A DNA stretch of 64,000 nt from Chitinophagaceae bacterium (GCA_947447465.1 CANFKE010000005.1:94541-158540), one strand, 5' to 3'; positions 45,531-54,403 are shown, counted from the stretch's first letter. Numbers and translations are program-made. Notes: a model not told the origin generated them from the letters alone.

Positions 45531-46478
45531 TTAGTTATTAGTCAATCTAAATTTAGAATAATGCCAACTTAGATTTTCAAGTGAAGGCATATATTTTATT
45601 TCGCTAGGGAGTAGTATCTGTTTTCCATGAAATTGATGGATTGTATGGTCTCCGGATTCGGTGAATTGATGGGAAACTATTACTCGATAATCCTGGTCGA
45701 TGGTTATAAGGAAACGGTCGAATGCTCTGTGTAAATTTGGAGACAGAGAGAGCCCGTTTTTAATATTGTCTGCGCTTTGGTCTCTGGTCTCTGAAAATGG
45801 GATAATGTGGCAAGCATCGACCATTTGTACATTTCTTGTAGCGATAATCCTCAACCCAGAGATACAACAAGTGTAGTTGTAAATACGAGGTATGGTCGTT
45901 TTGAATACACCATCGCGAATGAATTTTTCTTCGTCGTCTATCTCTGTTATTTCTCTAGTATATGGTGCAGGTGCTTCATTTAATATCTGCGCTTCTATAT
46001 CGCTCAGCAGGTTGTACTGTGTTGCAATTTGTAAACCATGAAAATAAGTGTCAATAAGCGTTTGCTGCAGTGTTATTCTACTTTTATCATTCATTAAGAG
46101 CAAGAATAGTTCATCATCGAGATATGCATATTCTATTACTTGGGTCAATGAGGTAAAGCTTTTTGGAGAATATGAAGAGGTAAGTGCAATTTCCCGTCCC
46201 GGCAACATCTTTAAAAACCAAAAGCCTTCTGTGACCATATGGTAAAATGGCAAATAGAATTTTGGATGAAAACTTTGTGAGGTGACAAATGTGTGCCAAT
46301 TGTCTTTAAATCTTGCTGCTAGTTGGGGTGTGATGTAGATTCTATTTTCAGAAATCTCCCCACTTTCAAAGCCCTGAATTATTGATAACAGCAAGATGGG
46401 TTTATGTGGCGCTTTGTCTCCGTTTTTACTGGCAGTATGTAGTTTTGCAAACTTTCGTGTAAAATGGAGCAGGCTCAT
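45531..46478 (-). CDS. HNH endonuclease, possible modification-dependent restriction enzyme
   Basis: 315 residues. The N-terminal segment (GDKAPHKPILLLSIIQGFES, residues ~18-40) is the conserved start of the ScoMcrA-like/phosphorothioate-binding type HNH restriction proteins. The C-terminal third has the HNH motif: CCISGLRII, then DACHIIPFSE and NGLSLSPNLHRAFDRF (~200-260), with all expected His and Asn. This suggests a DNase that recognises modified DNA through its N-terminal domain. No methyltransferase or Dnd genes are adjacent, which fits a type IV-like solo enzyme. It is AT-richer than flanking housekeeping genes and sits between repeat elements, consistent with acquisition. The exact modification recognised is unknown. 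Confidence 0.8.
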   Translation of the reverse strand: MSLLHFTRKFAKLHTASKNGDKAPHKPILLLSIIQGFESGEISENRIYITPQLAARFKDNWHTFVTSQSFHPKFYLPFYHMVTEGFWFLKMLPGREIALTSSYSPKSFTSLTQVIEYAYLDDELFLLLMNDKSRITLQQTLIDTYFHGLQIATQYNLLSDIEAQILNEAPAPYTREITEIDDEEKFIRDGVFKTTIPRIYNYTCCISGLRIIATRNVQMVDACHIIPFSETRDQSADNIKNGLSLSPNLHRAFDRFLITIDQDYRVIVSHQFTESGDHTIHQFHGKQILLPSEIKYMPSLENLSWHYSKFRLTNN

Positions 46479-46642
46479 AAAAATACAATAGTAAGGGATT
46501 TTGTGTGGGAATTGAAATTCTGGATTGGTTTTGGTATTCAGAAGATCGCCTACTGGTAGTACTCTGAAATTATCCCGATAAAGTCTAATTGAGTTTATAC
46601 GTTATCTGCTTTTGAGTGCTCCTCACCGAATACGTCCCGATG

Positions 46643-46681
46643 CCGAATGTCGTGGTTCGAGAGCCTCACCATGACATTCGG
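46643..46681. repeat. Inverted repeat with 14-bp arms
   Basis: CCGAATGTCGTGGT (46643-46656) pairs with ACCATGACATTCGG (46668-46681), one wobble, 11-base loop. It looks like a mobile palindromic element rather than a terminator, as no T-run follows. Confidence 0.7.
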
Positions 46682-46698
46682 ATAGTAAGAGATATATC

Positions 46699-46753
46699 TG
46701 CTTAGCGCGGCTCATCATGATGGAGCGTATTTGCTTAGTGCGGCTTACTATGA
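46699..46753. repeat. Direct repeat pair with 33-bp period
   Basis: TGCTTAGCGCGGCTCATCAT (46699-46718) recurs as TGCTTAGTGCGGCTTACTAT (46732-46751), both followed by GA. Confidence 0.65.
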
Positions 46754-46905
46754 CATTGGGGTGGTGGCTAATTTCATATCTTTTACGGGCTTAGAAAAAC
46801 TAATCTTCATCACTTTTTTGTAGCTGCAAATTCTGTGTTGAGCCACTCTAGCGGATTAGGTGGGTGAGTGATGATGATCACGTTTTTTTGTGACTAAGGT
46901 CATCG

Positions 46906-46933
46906 TTTGTGGCTTGCGCCATAAATAGGTTTG
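46906..46933 (+). promoter_or_regulatory. Candidate promoter of the aromatic catabolic operon
   Basis: TTTG at 46906-46909 and TAGGTTTG at 46926-46933 with 16 bp between; the -7 box is a full match, the spacing slightly short. It lies 18 bp before hmgA. Confidence 0.5.
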
Positions 46934-46951
46934 TTGTAGAAAATCACGTTT

Positions 46952-48109
46952 ATGCCATTCTACCACAGCCTGGGTATAGTACCCGACAAACGACATATTG
47001 TAACCCGCCAACCTGACGGAAAGCTATACCAGGAGGAGCTGGTAGGTACGCAGGGTTTTGCGGGGTTATCTTCTCTGGTCTATCATCTGCATCCGCCTAC
47101 ATGTGTGCGCCAGAAGGGTGCTCCTTATTCTGTGCAGCCGGAGATAGCCATAGATAATGGTCTTAATGCCATGAGTTTTATGGGTGCTGATGTGCAGCCT
47201 GAGCAGGACTACCTGAAGAGCCGCAAGACGCTGCTGGTAAACGGGGCCATGCACATAGGGCTGGCCGCACCGCAATCATCGCCCGACTATTTTTATAAGA
47301 ATGCGGATGCCGATGAAATGTTGTTCGTACACAAGGGTAGTGGCCGACTGGATACCATGTATGGCTCGCTCAACTTTAAGTATGGGGACTATATAGTGAT
47401 ACCGCGCGGTACGGTATATAAGATAGTGTTTGACACTGCCGATAATAAGCTTTTATACATAGAGTCTTTTGACCCGATATTTACGCCTCGCCGCTACAGG
47501 AACGACTTTGGTCAGTTGCTGGAACATTCTCCGTTCTGCGAGCGAGACATCAAGCGTCCGGAAAATCTGCAGACGATAGATGCGGAGGGAGAGTTTACGA
47601 TCTTCATCAAAAAGAAGGGGCACATCTTCCCTTATGAGTATCTGTATCATCCGTTCGATGTAGCGGGATGGGATGGTTATCATTATCCTTATACGTTCTC
47701 GATCTTCAACTTCGAGCCTATAACTGGTCGCATACATATGCCGCCACCGGTGCACCAGACGTTCGAGAGCCGCAATTTTGTGGTGTGCTCTTTTGTGCCG
47801 CGCCTGTATGACTATCATCCGCTGGCCATACCTGCTCCTTATCACCACAGCAATATAGACAGTGATGAGATACTCTATTATGTGGATGGTGACTTTATGA
47901 GCCGCAACAATATAAAGGCGGGTCAGCTGACGCTGCACCCAGGTGGTATTCCGCATGGTCCGCACCCGGGCGCTATAGAGCGCAGCATAGGCGCCAAGGA
48001 GACGAAGGAACTGGCAGTAATGATTGATCCGTTCCAGCCTATGATGATCACCAAAGAGGCAATGAAGATAGATGTTCCCGACTATTACAAATCATGGTTA
48101 ACAGCATAA
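46952..48109 (+). CDS. hmgA: Homogentisate 1,2-dioxygenase
   Basis: 385 residues, the short Bacteroidota form. The cupin-type protein shows VHKGSGRLDTMYGSLNFKYG and, near the C-terminus, the Fe(II) region SNIDSDEILYYVDGDFMSR and HPGGIPHGPHPGAIE with the His and Glu ligands of homogentisate dioxygenases. It opens the ring of homogentisate to maleylacetoacetate in the cytosol, the committed step of tyrosine and phenylalanine breakdown. It is the first gene of the run and is 13 bp upstream of hppD, which makes its substrate. Maleylacetoacetate isomerase and fumarylacetoacetase are not in the window. Confidence 0.95.
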   Translation: MPFYHSLGIVPDKRHIVTRQPDGKLYQEELVGTQGFAGLSSLVYHLHPPTCVRQKGAPYSVQPEIAIDNGLNAMSFMGADVQPEQDYLKSRKTLLVNGAMHIGLAAPQSSPDYFYKNADADEMLFVHKGSGRLDTMYGSLNFKYGDYIVIPRGTVYKIVFDTADNKLLYIESFDPIFTPRRYRNDFGQLLEHSPFCERDIKRPENLQTIDAEGEFTIFIKKKGHIFPYEYLYHPFDVAGWDGYHYPYTFSIFNFEPITGRIHMPPPVHQTFESRNFVVCSFVPRLYDYHPLAIPAPYHHSNIDSDEILYYVDGDFMSRNNIKAGQLTLHPGGIPHGPHPGAIERSIGAKETKELAVMIDPFQPMMITKEAMKIDVPDYYKSWLTA

Positions 48110-48122
48110 AATAAGAGCAGCA

Positions 48123-49283
48123 ATGACAACCACTCCCGATTTAAAAAACGTAACCAATTACAACTACGGCATTGAGAAGATCTTTGACAAGGCTCAGGAT
48201 TTTTTGCCGATAAACGGTACTGACTATGTAGAGCTGTATGTGGGCAATGCCAAGCAGTCTGCACACTATTATAAAACGGCATTTGGTTTTCAGAGTCTGG
48301 CGTATGCCGGACTGGAAACGGGTGTAAGAGACAGGGTGTCTTATGTGCTGAAGCAGGATAAGATACGCTTGGTATTGACTACTCCGCTGACGGCTGAAGG
48401 GCCTATAGCAGAGCACATCAAGCAGCATGGCGATGGTGTGAAGGTGATAGCCTTGTGGGTAGATGATGCGCGCGACGCATTTGAGGCTACAACGCAGCGC
48501 GGGGCAAAGGTGTATTTTGAGCCGAAGGAAAGCACTGATGATAAGGGTACAGTGGTGACCGCAGGTATTCATACTTATGGCGAAACGGTACACATATTTG
48601 TAGAGCGCAGGAATTATAATGGTGTGTTCATGCCGGGTTATGAGGCATGGGAATCGGAATACAACCCTACGCCTACCGGGCTGAAGTATATAGACCATAT
48701 GGTGGGCAATGTGGAGCTGGGCAGCATGAATGAATGGGCTTCGTTCTACGAGAAGATCATGGGCTTTGCCAATCTGGTGACGTTTGACGACAAGGACATA
48801 TCTACGCAGTACACGGCATTGATGAGTAAGGTAATGACGAATGGTAATGGCCGTATCAAATTTCCTATCAATGAGCCGGCAATGGGGCTGAAGAAGTCGC
48901 AGGTGGAGGAATACCTGGATTTCTATGGTGGTCCGGGTTGCCAGCATATAGCTGTGGCAACGGATGATATAGTGTTCACCATCTCTGAGATGCGTAAGCG
49001 CGGTGTAGAGTTCTTGTATGTACCGGGTAGTTATTATGATACTGTAGAGCAACGTGTGGGTGATATATCGGAAGATATGAAGATACTGAAGAGCCTGGGT
49101 ATAATGGTGGACAGGGATGAGGAAGGGTATCTGCTGCAGATATTTACCAAGCCGGTAGAAGACAGGCCTACGCTGTTCTTTGAGATCATACAGCGCAAGG
49201 GTGCCAGGTCTTTTGGTAAGGGCAACTTCCAGGCGCTATTCGAATCAATAGAAGCAGAACAGGCCAGAAGAGGAACGCTGTAA
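48123..49283 (+). CDS. hppD: 4-hydroxyphenylpyruvate dioxygenase
   Basis: 386 residues with two vicinal-oxygen-chelate halves. The N-terminal half begins VELYVGNAKQSAHYYKTAFG. The C-terminal half carries the Fe(II) facial triad: His in YIDHMVGNVELG, His in GCQHIAVATDDI and Glu in LFFEIIQRKGA. It converts 4-hydroxyphenylpyruvate to homogentisate, feeding HmgA. ATG 48123 lies 13 bp after hmgA, so the two are one transcript. Length and motifs are canonical. Confidence 0.96.
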   Translation: MTTTPDLKNVTNYNYGIEKIFDKAQDFLPINGTDYVELYVGNAKQSAHYYKTAFGFQSLAYAGLETGVRDRVSYVLKQDKIRLVLTTPLTAEGPIAEHIKQHGDGVKVIALWVDDARDAFEATTQRGAKVYFEPKESTDDKGTVVTAGIHTYGETVHIFVERRNYNGVFMPGYEAWESEYNPTPTGLKYIDHMVGNVELGSMNEWASFYEKIMGFANLVTFDDKDISTQYTALMSKVMTNGNGRIKFPINEPAMGLKKSQVEEYLDFYGGPGCQHIAVATDDIVFTISEMRKRGVEFLYVPGSYYDTVEQRVGDISEDMKILKSLGIMVDRDEEGYLLQIFTKPVEDRPTLFFEIIQRKGARSFGKGNFQALFESIEAEQARRGTL

Positions 49284-49323
49284 GCAATCATTCAAGAACG
49301 ACTATCTACAAAATATATAGATA

Positions 49324-50268
49324 ATGGAACAAGCACAAGAAACGCTCCTGCGGGAGTTTGAAGAAAAGATAGAATGTGGCTTTGCCATAGAGCCTAAAGA
49401 CAAAATGCCTGCGGGATATCGCAAGCATCTGATCAGGCAGATGAGTCAGCATGCGCACTCTGAAGTAATAGGTATGCAGCCGGAAGGTAACTGGGTGACG
49501 CGAGCCCCAAGCCTGCGCGCCAAGCAGATATTGCTGGCCAAGATACAGGACGAGGGTGGTCACGGGCTGTATCTGTACAGCGCCGCAGAAACACTGGGTG
49601 TGAGCAGAGATGAGCTGATAGAGCAGTTGCACACAGGCAAGGCCAAGTACTCCAATATATTCAACTACCCGACATTGTCGTGGGCCGATATAGGTGCTAT
49701 AGGCTGGCTGGTAGATGGTGCTGCCATAGTCAATCAGGTATCGTTGCAGCGCACGTCTTATGGTCCGTATAGCAGGGCTATGGTGCGTATCTGTAAGGAA
49801 GAGAGTTTTCATCAGCGCCAGGGTTATGAGATCATGGCCAAGATGATGGCGGGAACCGCAGACCAGAAGGCCATGGCACAGGATGCTATGAACCGCTGGT
49901 GGTGGCCGTCGCTGATGATGTTCGGTCCTCATGATAGTGACTCTCCGCATACAGGTGATGCATTCAGGTGGAAGATCAAGCGCCACTCTAATGATGAGCT
50001 GCGCCAGAAGTTCATAGACAAGACCGTGCAACAGGCCGAGGTGATAGGATTGACCATTCCGGATAAGGACCTTAAATGGAATGAAGCTAAGCAGTGCTAT
50101 GACCATGGTGAGATCAACTGGGAAGAGTTTTACCGCGTGATAGGTGGCGATGGTCCGTGCAATAAGCAAAGGATGGAACACCACATAAGGGTACATAATG
50201 AGGGAGCATGGGTACGCGAGGCCGCAGAAGCTTATCGTGCCAAACAACAATATTCAAAGAACGCTTAA
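49324..50268 (+). CDS. paaA: 1,2-phenylacetyl-CoA epoxidase, catalytic subunit PaaA
   Basis: 314 residues with the family start [19 protein letters not shown] and di-iron helices: [20 protein letters not shown] and [19 protein letters not shown] (Glu and His ligands). PaaA with PaaC forms the core of the multicomponent monooxygenase that epoxidises phenylacetyl-CoA, the first oxygenation of aerobic phenylacetate catabolism. It lies 40 bp after hppD and is followed by paaB after an 11-bp gap. Confidence 0.96.
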   Translation: MEQAQETLLREFEEKIECGFAIEPKDKMPAGYRKHLIRQMSQHAHSEVIGMQPEGNWVTRAPSLRAKQILLAKIQDEGGHGLYLYSAAETLGVSRDELIEQLHTGKAKYSNIFNYPTLSWADIGAIGWLVDGAAIVNQVSLQRTSYGPYSRAMVRICKEESFHQRQGYEIMAKMMAGTADQKAMAQDAMNRWWWPSLMMFGPHDSDSPHTGDAFRWKIKRHSNDELRQKFIDKTVQQAEVIGLTIPDKDLKWNEAKQCYDHGEINWEEFYRVIGGDGPCNKQRMEHHIRVHNEGAWVREAAEAYRAKQQYSKNA

Positions 50269-50279
50269 ACATAACGAAC

Positions 50280-50570
50280 ATGACAGCAGATAATCAACTG
50301 GACGTATGGGAAGTATTTATGCAGAGTAAGCCCGGCGCCAACTATATACATGCAGGTAGCATACATGCATCGGACAAGCAGATGGCTTTGCAGAACGCTC
50401 GCGATACGTATAGCCGCCGCGGAGAGGGTACCAGCATATGGGTAGTGCCGTCATCGGCCATTGTTGCATCTAACCCCGAAGACAATGGTATGTTCTTCGA
50501 TCCGGCCAACGATAAGATCTATCGCCACCCAACATTTTATGTAATGCCCGAGGGCGCAAAAGCAATTTAA
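50280..50570 (+). CDS. paaB: 1,2-phenylacetyl-CoA epoxidase subunit PaaB
   Basis: 96 residues from ATG 50280 (MTADNQLDVWEVFMQSKPG); the frame can extend upstream into paaA, but this ATG is the family start and lies 11 bp past the paaA stop. It contains GSIHASDKQMALQNARDTYSR, characteristic of PaaB. PaaB is a small non-catalytic subunit that helps the complex assemble. The position between paaA and paaC is standard. Confidence 0.95.
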   Translation: MTADNQLDVWEVFMQSKPGANYIHAGSIHASDKQMALQNARDTYSRRGEGTSIWVVPSSAIVASNPEDNGMFFDPANDKIYRHPTFYVMPEGAKAI

Positions 50571-50574
50571 TATC

Positions 50575-51333
50575 ATGACACAGCAACAAGCTTTATATAA
50601 TTATGCACTAAGGCTGGGCGATAATTCTCTTATACTGTCTGCCCGTTTGTCTGAGTGGTGCAGTAATGCTCCTTTTCTTGAAGAGGACCTGGCACTGACC
50701 AATATGGCGCTGGACCTTATAGGTCGCGCGCAGGCCATGCTGAAGTATGCAGGAGAGGTGGAAGGTAAGGGCAGAACAGAAGACGATCTGGCCTACCGCC
50801 GTGGTGAGCGCGATTATTACAATCATCTGATCATGGAATTGCCGAACGGTGACTTTGCCTATACTATGGTCCGTCAATTGTTCGTATCTACTTACGAGTT
50901 GTTCTTCTTCGAAGAGTTGCAGAAGAGTACAGATGCTACATTGGCAGCTATTGCCGCTAAGACACTGAAGGAAGTGAAGTATCATCATCTGCACGCCAAG
51001 GATTGGGTAATAAGACTGGGTGATGGTACCGCAGAAAGTAATGCGCGTGTACAAAAGGCAGTGAATGCGCTGTGGATGTACACCGGTGAAATGTTTGAAA
51101 TGGACCATGCGGATACGATGCTGTTAAAAGAGGGTATAGCTGTAAATACAGATAACCTGAAGCTTGGCTGGATACAGATGGTAACGCAGATACTGGCGCT
51201 GGCCAACATAGACCTGCCTGCCGATGGCTATATGCAGACCGGCGGTCGTAAGGGTATCCATACAGAATACCTGGGTCATATATTATCTGAGATGCAGTAT
51301 TTACAACGCGCTTACCCCGATGCTACATGGTAA
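50575..51333 (+). CDS. paaC: 1,2-phenylacetyl-CoA epoxidase subunit PaaC
   Basis: 252 residues. It has a ferritin-like helical fold with NYALRLGDNSLILSARLSEW at the start and EVKYHHLHAKDWVIRLGDGT in the middle. PaaC is the structural partner of PaaA and has degenerate iron sites in the family. It starts 4 bp after paaB, and its stop overlaps the paaD start by 7 bp, showing translational coupling. Confidence 0.95.
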   Translation: MTQQQALYNYALRLGDNSLILSARLSEWCSNAPFLEEDLALTNMALDLIGRAQAMLKYAGEVEGKGRTEDDLAYRRGERDYYNHLIMELPNGDFAYTMVRQLFVSTYELFFFEELQKSTDATLAAIAAKTLKEVKYHHLHAKDWVIRLGDGTAESNARVQKAVNALWMYTGEMFEMDHADTMLLKEGIAVNTDNLKLGWIQMVTQILALANIDLPADGYMQTGGRKGIHTEYLGHILSEMQYLQRAYPDATW

Positions 51334-51818
51334 TTCCACAATACAATAAAGAACAGGTATTTGACATACTTGCCACTATTCCCGATCCTGAAATACCGGT
51401 AGTGAATATACTGGAGATGGGAATGGTAAAGGATGTCATTATCAGTAATGATGGCTGTGAGGTCATCATTACACCAACATATAGCGGATGCCCGGCAGTG
51501 GGTATGATCACTGCCGACATTCGCAGTACGCTGGAAGCAAAAGGCGTAGCACCAACTACGGTAAAGCTGGTGTATGATCCGGCATGGACAACAGACTGGA
51601 TGAGTGATGTTGCCAAGAAGAAGTTGAATGATTATGGTATAGCACCACCATTGCACTCTTCGTGCAACAATGAAATGCTGAGTAAGAATACAATACCGTG
51701 TCCGCACTGTGGCAGTGAGCGGACGCAGCTATTGAGTCGTTTTGGCTCTACGGCATGCAAAGCGCTTTACAGATGTGATGCCTGTCTTGAGCCGTTTGAA
51801 TATTTTAAATGCCACTAA
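51327..51818 (+). CDS. paaD: 1,2-phenylacetyl-CoA epoxidase subunit PaaD
   Basis: 163 residues. The N-terminal MIP18/DUF59-like domain reads DPEIPVVNILEMGMVKD and CPAVGMITADIRSTLEAKG. The C-terminus carries the zinc-ribbon-like Cys set CPHCGSERTQLLS, ACKALYRCDACLEPF. PaaD is thought to mature the iron-sulfur component of the epoxidase. Start overlaps paaC. The next gene is not paaE, so the reductase subunit is missing from this operon. Confidence 0.93.
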   Translation: MVIPQYNKEQVFDILATIPDPEIPVVNILEMGMVKDVIISNDGCEVIITPTYSGCPAVGMITADIRSTLEAKGVAPTTVKLVYDPAWTTDWMSDVAKKKLNDYGIAPPLHSSCNNEMLSKNTIPCPHCGSERTQLLSRFGSTACKALYRCDACLEPFEYFKCH

Positions 51819-51827
51819 ACAGTAGTA

Positions 51828-52925
51828 ATGGAACACATAAAATTTGTTGCCAAAGATCAGCAGGAAAAACAATTTACCTCAGATCTGAGAAAGAATGTCA
51901 AACAATACTTTGAAGAAAACAACATCTCAATAAAAGGTGATTACCGTTTATACATCAAGACGGTGGTCATGATCGCTCTTTATCTGGTGCCCTTTATCGT
52001 TATGCTGGTCATGCCGGTTCCCTCATGGGTAGCGGCATTGCTGTGTGTGGTCATGGGTATAGGCGTTGCAGGTACGGGCATGGGTGTGATGCACGATGCG
52101 GTGCATGGCGCCTACTCCCACAAGGTGTGGGTGAATAAGTTGATGGGGGGCACTTTATATCTGCTGGGTAGTAATGTGCTTAACTGGAAACTGCAGCACA
52201 ATGTATTTCATCATGCCTATACCAATGTGGGTGGTATTGATGAGGATATTGATACCAAAGGTCCTATACGCCTTGCAGAGCAGGCTCCGCTGAAGAAGAT
52301 ACATTACTATCAGCACATCTATGCATTCGCATTGTACGGGTTGCTCACTATCTCCAAGCTGTTCAAAGATTTTACTCAGCTGGCCCGTTATAATCGAGCA
52401 GGGGTAACCAAGAATTATATGGAGTCGCCGGCATGGGAGTATGCCAAGATGGTGCTGATAAAACTGGCCTATCTGATTGCAATCATAGGCCTGCCTATAG
52501 TCTTTACTTCCTTTACGTGGTGGCAGGTGGTACTGGGCTTCTTTATCATGCACTGGACAGCAGGGTTCATATTGAGTACTATCTTCCAGATGGCGCATGT
52601 AGTAGAAGGTGCCGATCAGCCGGTAGCGGATAAGGAAGGGCACATCAACCATGCATGGGCGGTACATGAGTTGCAGACAACATCAGACTTTGCCCGTAAC
52701 AATAGTCTGGTCAACTGGTATGTTGGCGGGCTTAATTTTCAGATAGAGCATCATTTGTTCCCCAATATCAGCCACGTACACTACCGCAAGATATCTTACA
52801 TCGTAGAGCGTACGGCCAAGCAATACGGCTTGAACTACAACCTTAAACCATCGTTCAGGGCCGCTATCAGATCTCATATCATCAAACTAAAAGAATTGGG
52901 TCGTCAACCCGTATATCAACATTAA
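51828..52925 (+). CDS. Membrane fatty-acid desaturase (linoleoyl-CoA desaturase-like)
   Basis: 365 residues with several transmembrane helices (e.g. TVVMIALYLVPFIVMLVMP at 45-63). Three His boxes are complete: His89-xxx-His93 (MHDAVHG), His124 with His128-His129 (QHNVFHH), and QIEHHLFP near 312. These bind the di-iron centre of acyl-lipid/acyl-CoA desaturases. It introduces a double bond into membrane fatty acids. The gene begins 9 bp after paaD and occupies the place where paaE is found in proteobacterial operons, but it has no reductase or ferredoxin domain, so it is not a PaaE replacement by sequence. The link to phenylacetate use is unclear and may be only co-transcription. Confidence 0.88.
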   Translation: MEHIKFVAKDQQEKQFTSDLRKNVKQYFEENNISIKGDYRLYIKTVVMIALYLVPFIVMLVMPVPSWVAALLCVVMGIGVAGTGMGVMHDAVHGAYSHKVWVNKLMGGTLYLLGSNVLNWKLQHNVFHHAYTNVGGIDEDIDTKGPIRLAEQAPLKKIHYYQHIYAFALYGLLTISKLFKDFTQLARYNRAGVTKNYMESPAWEYAKMVLIKLAYLIAIIGLPIVFTSFTWWQVVLGFFIMHWTAGFILSTIFQMAHVVEGADQPVADKEGHINHAWAVHELQTTSDFARNNSLVNWYVGGLNFQIEHHLFPNISHVHYRKISYIVERTAKQYGLNYNLKPSFRAAIRSHIIKLKELGRQPVYQH

Positions 52926-52943
52926 TATTTAAAACCTGAAGTC

Positions 52944-54338
52944 ATGTTCATCCAACAGATCTATACCAATTGCCTGGCTCATGCAGCCTACTATATTGAG
53001 TCGGGCAATGAAGCCGCGGTGATCGATCCGCTGCGCGACTATAACCAATATGCGGCTATAGCTGAAGCCCGGGGCGCTACCATCAAGTATATCTTCGAAA
53101 CACATTTTCATGCCGACTTCGTATCGGGGCATATTGACCTTGCTGAAAAGACTGGTGCTAATATTGTCTTTGGTCCGGGAGCGACACCTGCATACAAAGC
53201 TTACATAGCTGAAGATGGAGAGTTACTGCATCTCGGTAAGATCAAATTGGAGGTGTTGCATACGCCCGGTCATACGGTAGAGTCTATCTGTATATTGCTG
53301 CATGATGAGCAAGGACGCAAGCATGCTGTGTTCACAGGTGATACACTTTTTGCAGGCGATGTGGGCCGACCTGATCTGATGAGTGGTAACCACTCTAAAG
53401 AAGAACTGGCTGCAATGCTGTTCGACTCTTTGCAGACGAAGATCAAGACGTTGCCGGCCGATACGTTGGTATATCCGGGTCATGGTGCGGGTTCGGCCTG
53501 TGGTAAGAATATCAGCTCTAAGTCGTTCTCTACAATAGAAGATGAATTGGATGGCAACTATGCCATGCGCATAGATGATAAGGATGAATTCATTAAAGCG
53601 GTCACTGCCGATCTGCCTCATGTGCCGGGTTATTTCTTTACAGATGCCGGTATCAATAAGAAGGGGTATAAGCCATTTGATGAAGTGATAGCAGAAGCAT
53701 TGGTGCCGCTATCTATGCAGCAATTTTCTGAACTGCATCATGCGGGCGCAATAATACTGGATACACGCGGTCCTATGGTGTTTGCCAAAGGTTGTATTCC
53801 CGGTGCCATCAATATAGGCCTTACCGGCGATTTCGCGGTGTGGGTAGGTACATTGATCACTCCCGGTGCCGATATTGTGTTGGTTGCCGAACCGGGAAAA
53901 GAAAAAGAAGCAATAGAGCGACTGGCAAGGATAGGGTACGAGAGTGTAAAGGGTTATTTACAGAACGGTATGACCGATTGGTTGGCTACCGACAAATATT
54001 GCGATCGTATCACTACCTACACAGGTAAGGAATGTGAATCATTGTTAGACAGCACCAGTTATCAACTGCTGGATGTGCGTAACCGCAGGGAAGTGGCCCG
54101 CCACAGAATGATAGGCGCTACCCACATACCGCTGAATGAACTCAAGGCTAAAATGAGTACACTGAACAAACAAGCTAATTGGCTGATCTATTGTGCCGGA
54201 GGTTACAGGGCTATGATAGCAGCATCACTGCTGCGCTCAGAAGGTTTTGAGCACATTGCCAGTGTAGAAGGCGGTATACAGGAAATATTGAGCACCGCAC
54301 CACAATTGGTAGAGATGCCCGATAATGATACTGAATAG
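52944..54338 (+). CDS. Metallo-beta-lactamase fold / double rhodanese protein, CstB-like
   Basis: 464 residues. The N-terminal MBL domain (~1-250) contains ETHFHADFVSGHIDLAEKTG, LEVLHTPGHTVESI and FTGDTLFAGDVGRPDL, the persulfide-dioxygenase type of metal site. A first rhodanese domain (~255-345) has VLVAEPG where the catalytic Cys should be, so it is probably inactive. The second (~350-455) has YCAGGYRA with Cys intact. This MBL, pseudo-rhodanese, rhodanese order is that of CstB enzymes, which oxidise persulfides in the cytosol. The gene follows the desaturase by 18 bp and ends the operon at a strong terminator. No csoR/cstA partner is present. Confidence 0.85.
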   Translation: MFIQQIYTNCLAHAAYYIESGNEAAVIDPLRDYNQYAAIAEARGATIKYIFETHFHADFVSGHIDLAEKTGANIVFGPGATPAYKAYIAEDGELLHLGKIKLEVLHTPGHTVESICILLHDEQGRKHAVFTGDTLFAGDVGRPDLMSGNHSKEELAAMLFDSLQTKIKTLPADTLVYPGHGAGSACGKNISSKSFSTIEDELDGNYAMRIDDKDEFIKAVTADLPHVPGYFFTDAGINKKGYKPFDEVIAEALVPLSMQQFSELHHAGAIILDTRGPMVFAKGCIPGAINIGLTGDFAVWVGTLITPGADIVLVAEPGKEKEAIERLARIGYESVKGYLQNGMTDWLATDKYCDRITTYTGKECESLLDSTSYQLLDVRNRREVARHRMIGATHIPLNELKAKMSTLNKQANWLIYCAGGYRAMIAASLLRSEGFEHIASVEGGIQEILSTAPQLVEMPDNDTE

Positions 54339-54360
54339 AATGTCAGATCAACTAACATAA

Positions 54361-54403
54361 AATTGAACGTCCCGAAGACCATTGATCTTCGGGACGTTCA
54401 ATT
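54361..54403. terminator. Bidirectional terminator
   Basis: An 18-bp perfect stem (54361-54378 with 54386-54403) and 7-base loop lie between the convergent stops at 54338 and 54426. A-rich sequence precedes it, giving a weak T tract for the leftward gene. Confidence 0.8.

Larger units (their letters stand above)
46479..46951. other. Intergenic region with palindrome and direct repeats
   Basis: About 470 bp without a gene between the divergent HNH endonuclease and hmgA. It contains a long inverted repeat, a 22-bp direct repeat pair (separate entries) and the hmgA promoter at its right end. Confidence 0.6.

Noticed and set aside
48141..49052. 303-codon minus-strand frame opposite hppD
   Set aside because: hppD carries all catalytic motifs; the antisense product is Tyr/His/Arg-rich with no family features.
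49306..50250. 314-codon minus-strand frame opposite paaA
   Set aside because: paaA on the plus strand is a full-length match to its family; the antisense frame is a codon-bias shadow.
51828..52925. Desaturase as a substitute for PaaE
   Set aside because: It has no FAD, NAD or 2Fe-2S domain; the three His boxes identify a desaturase.
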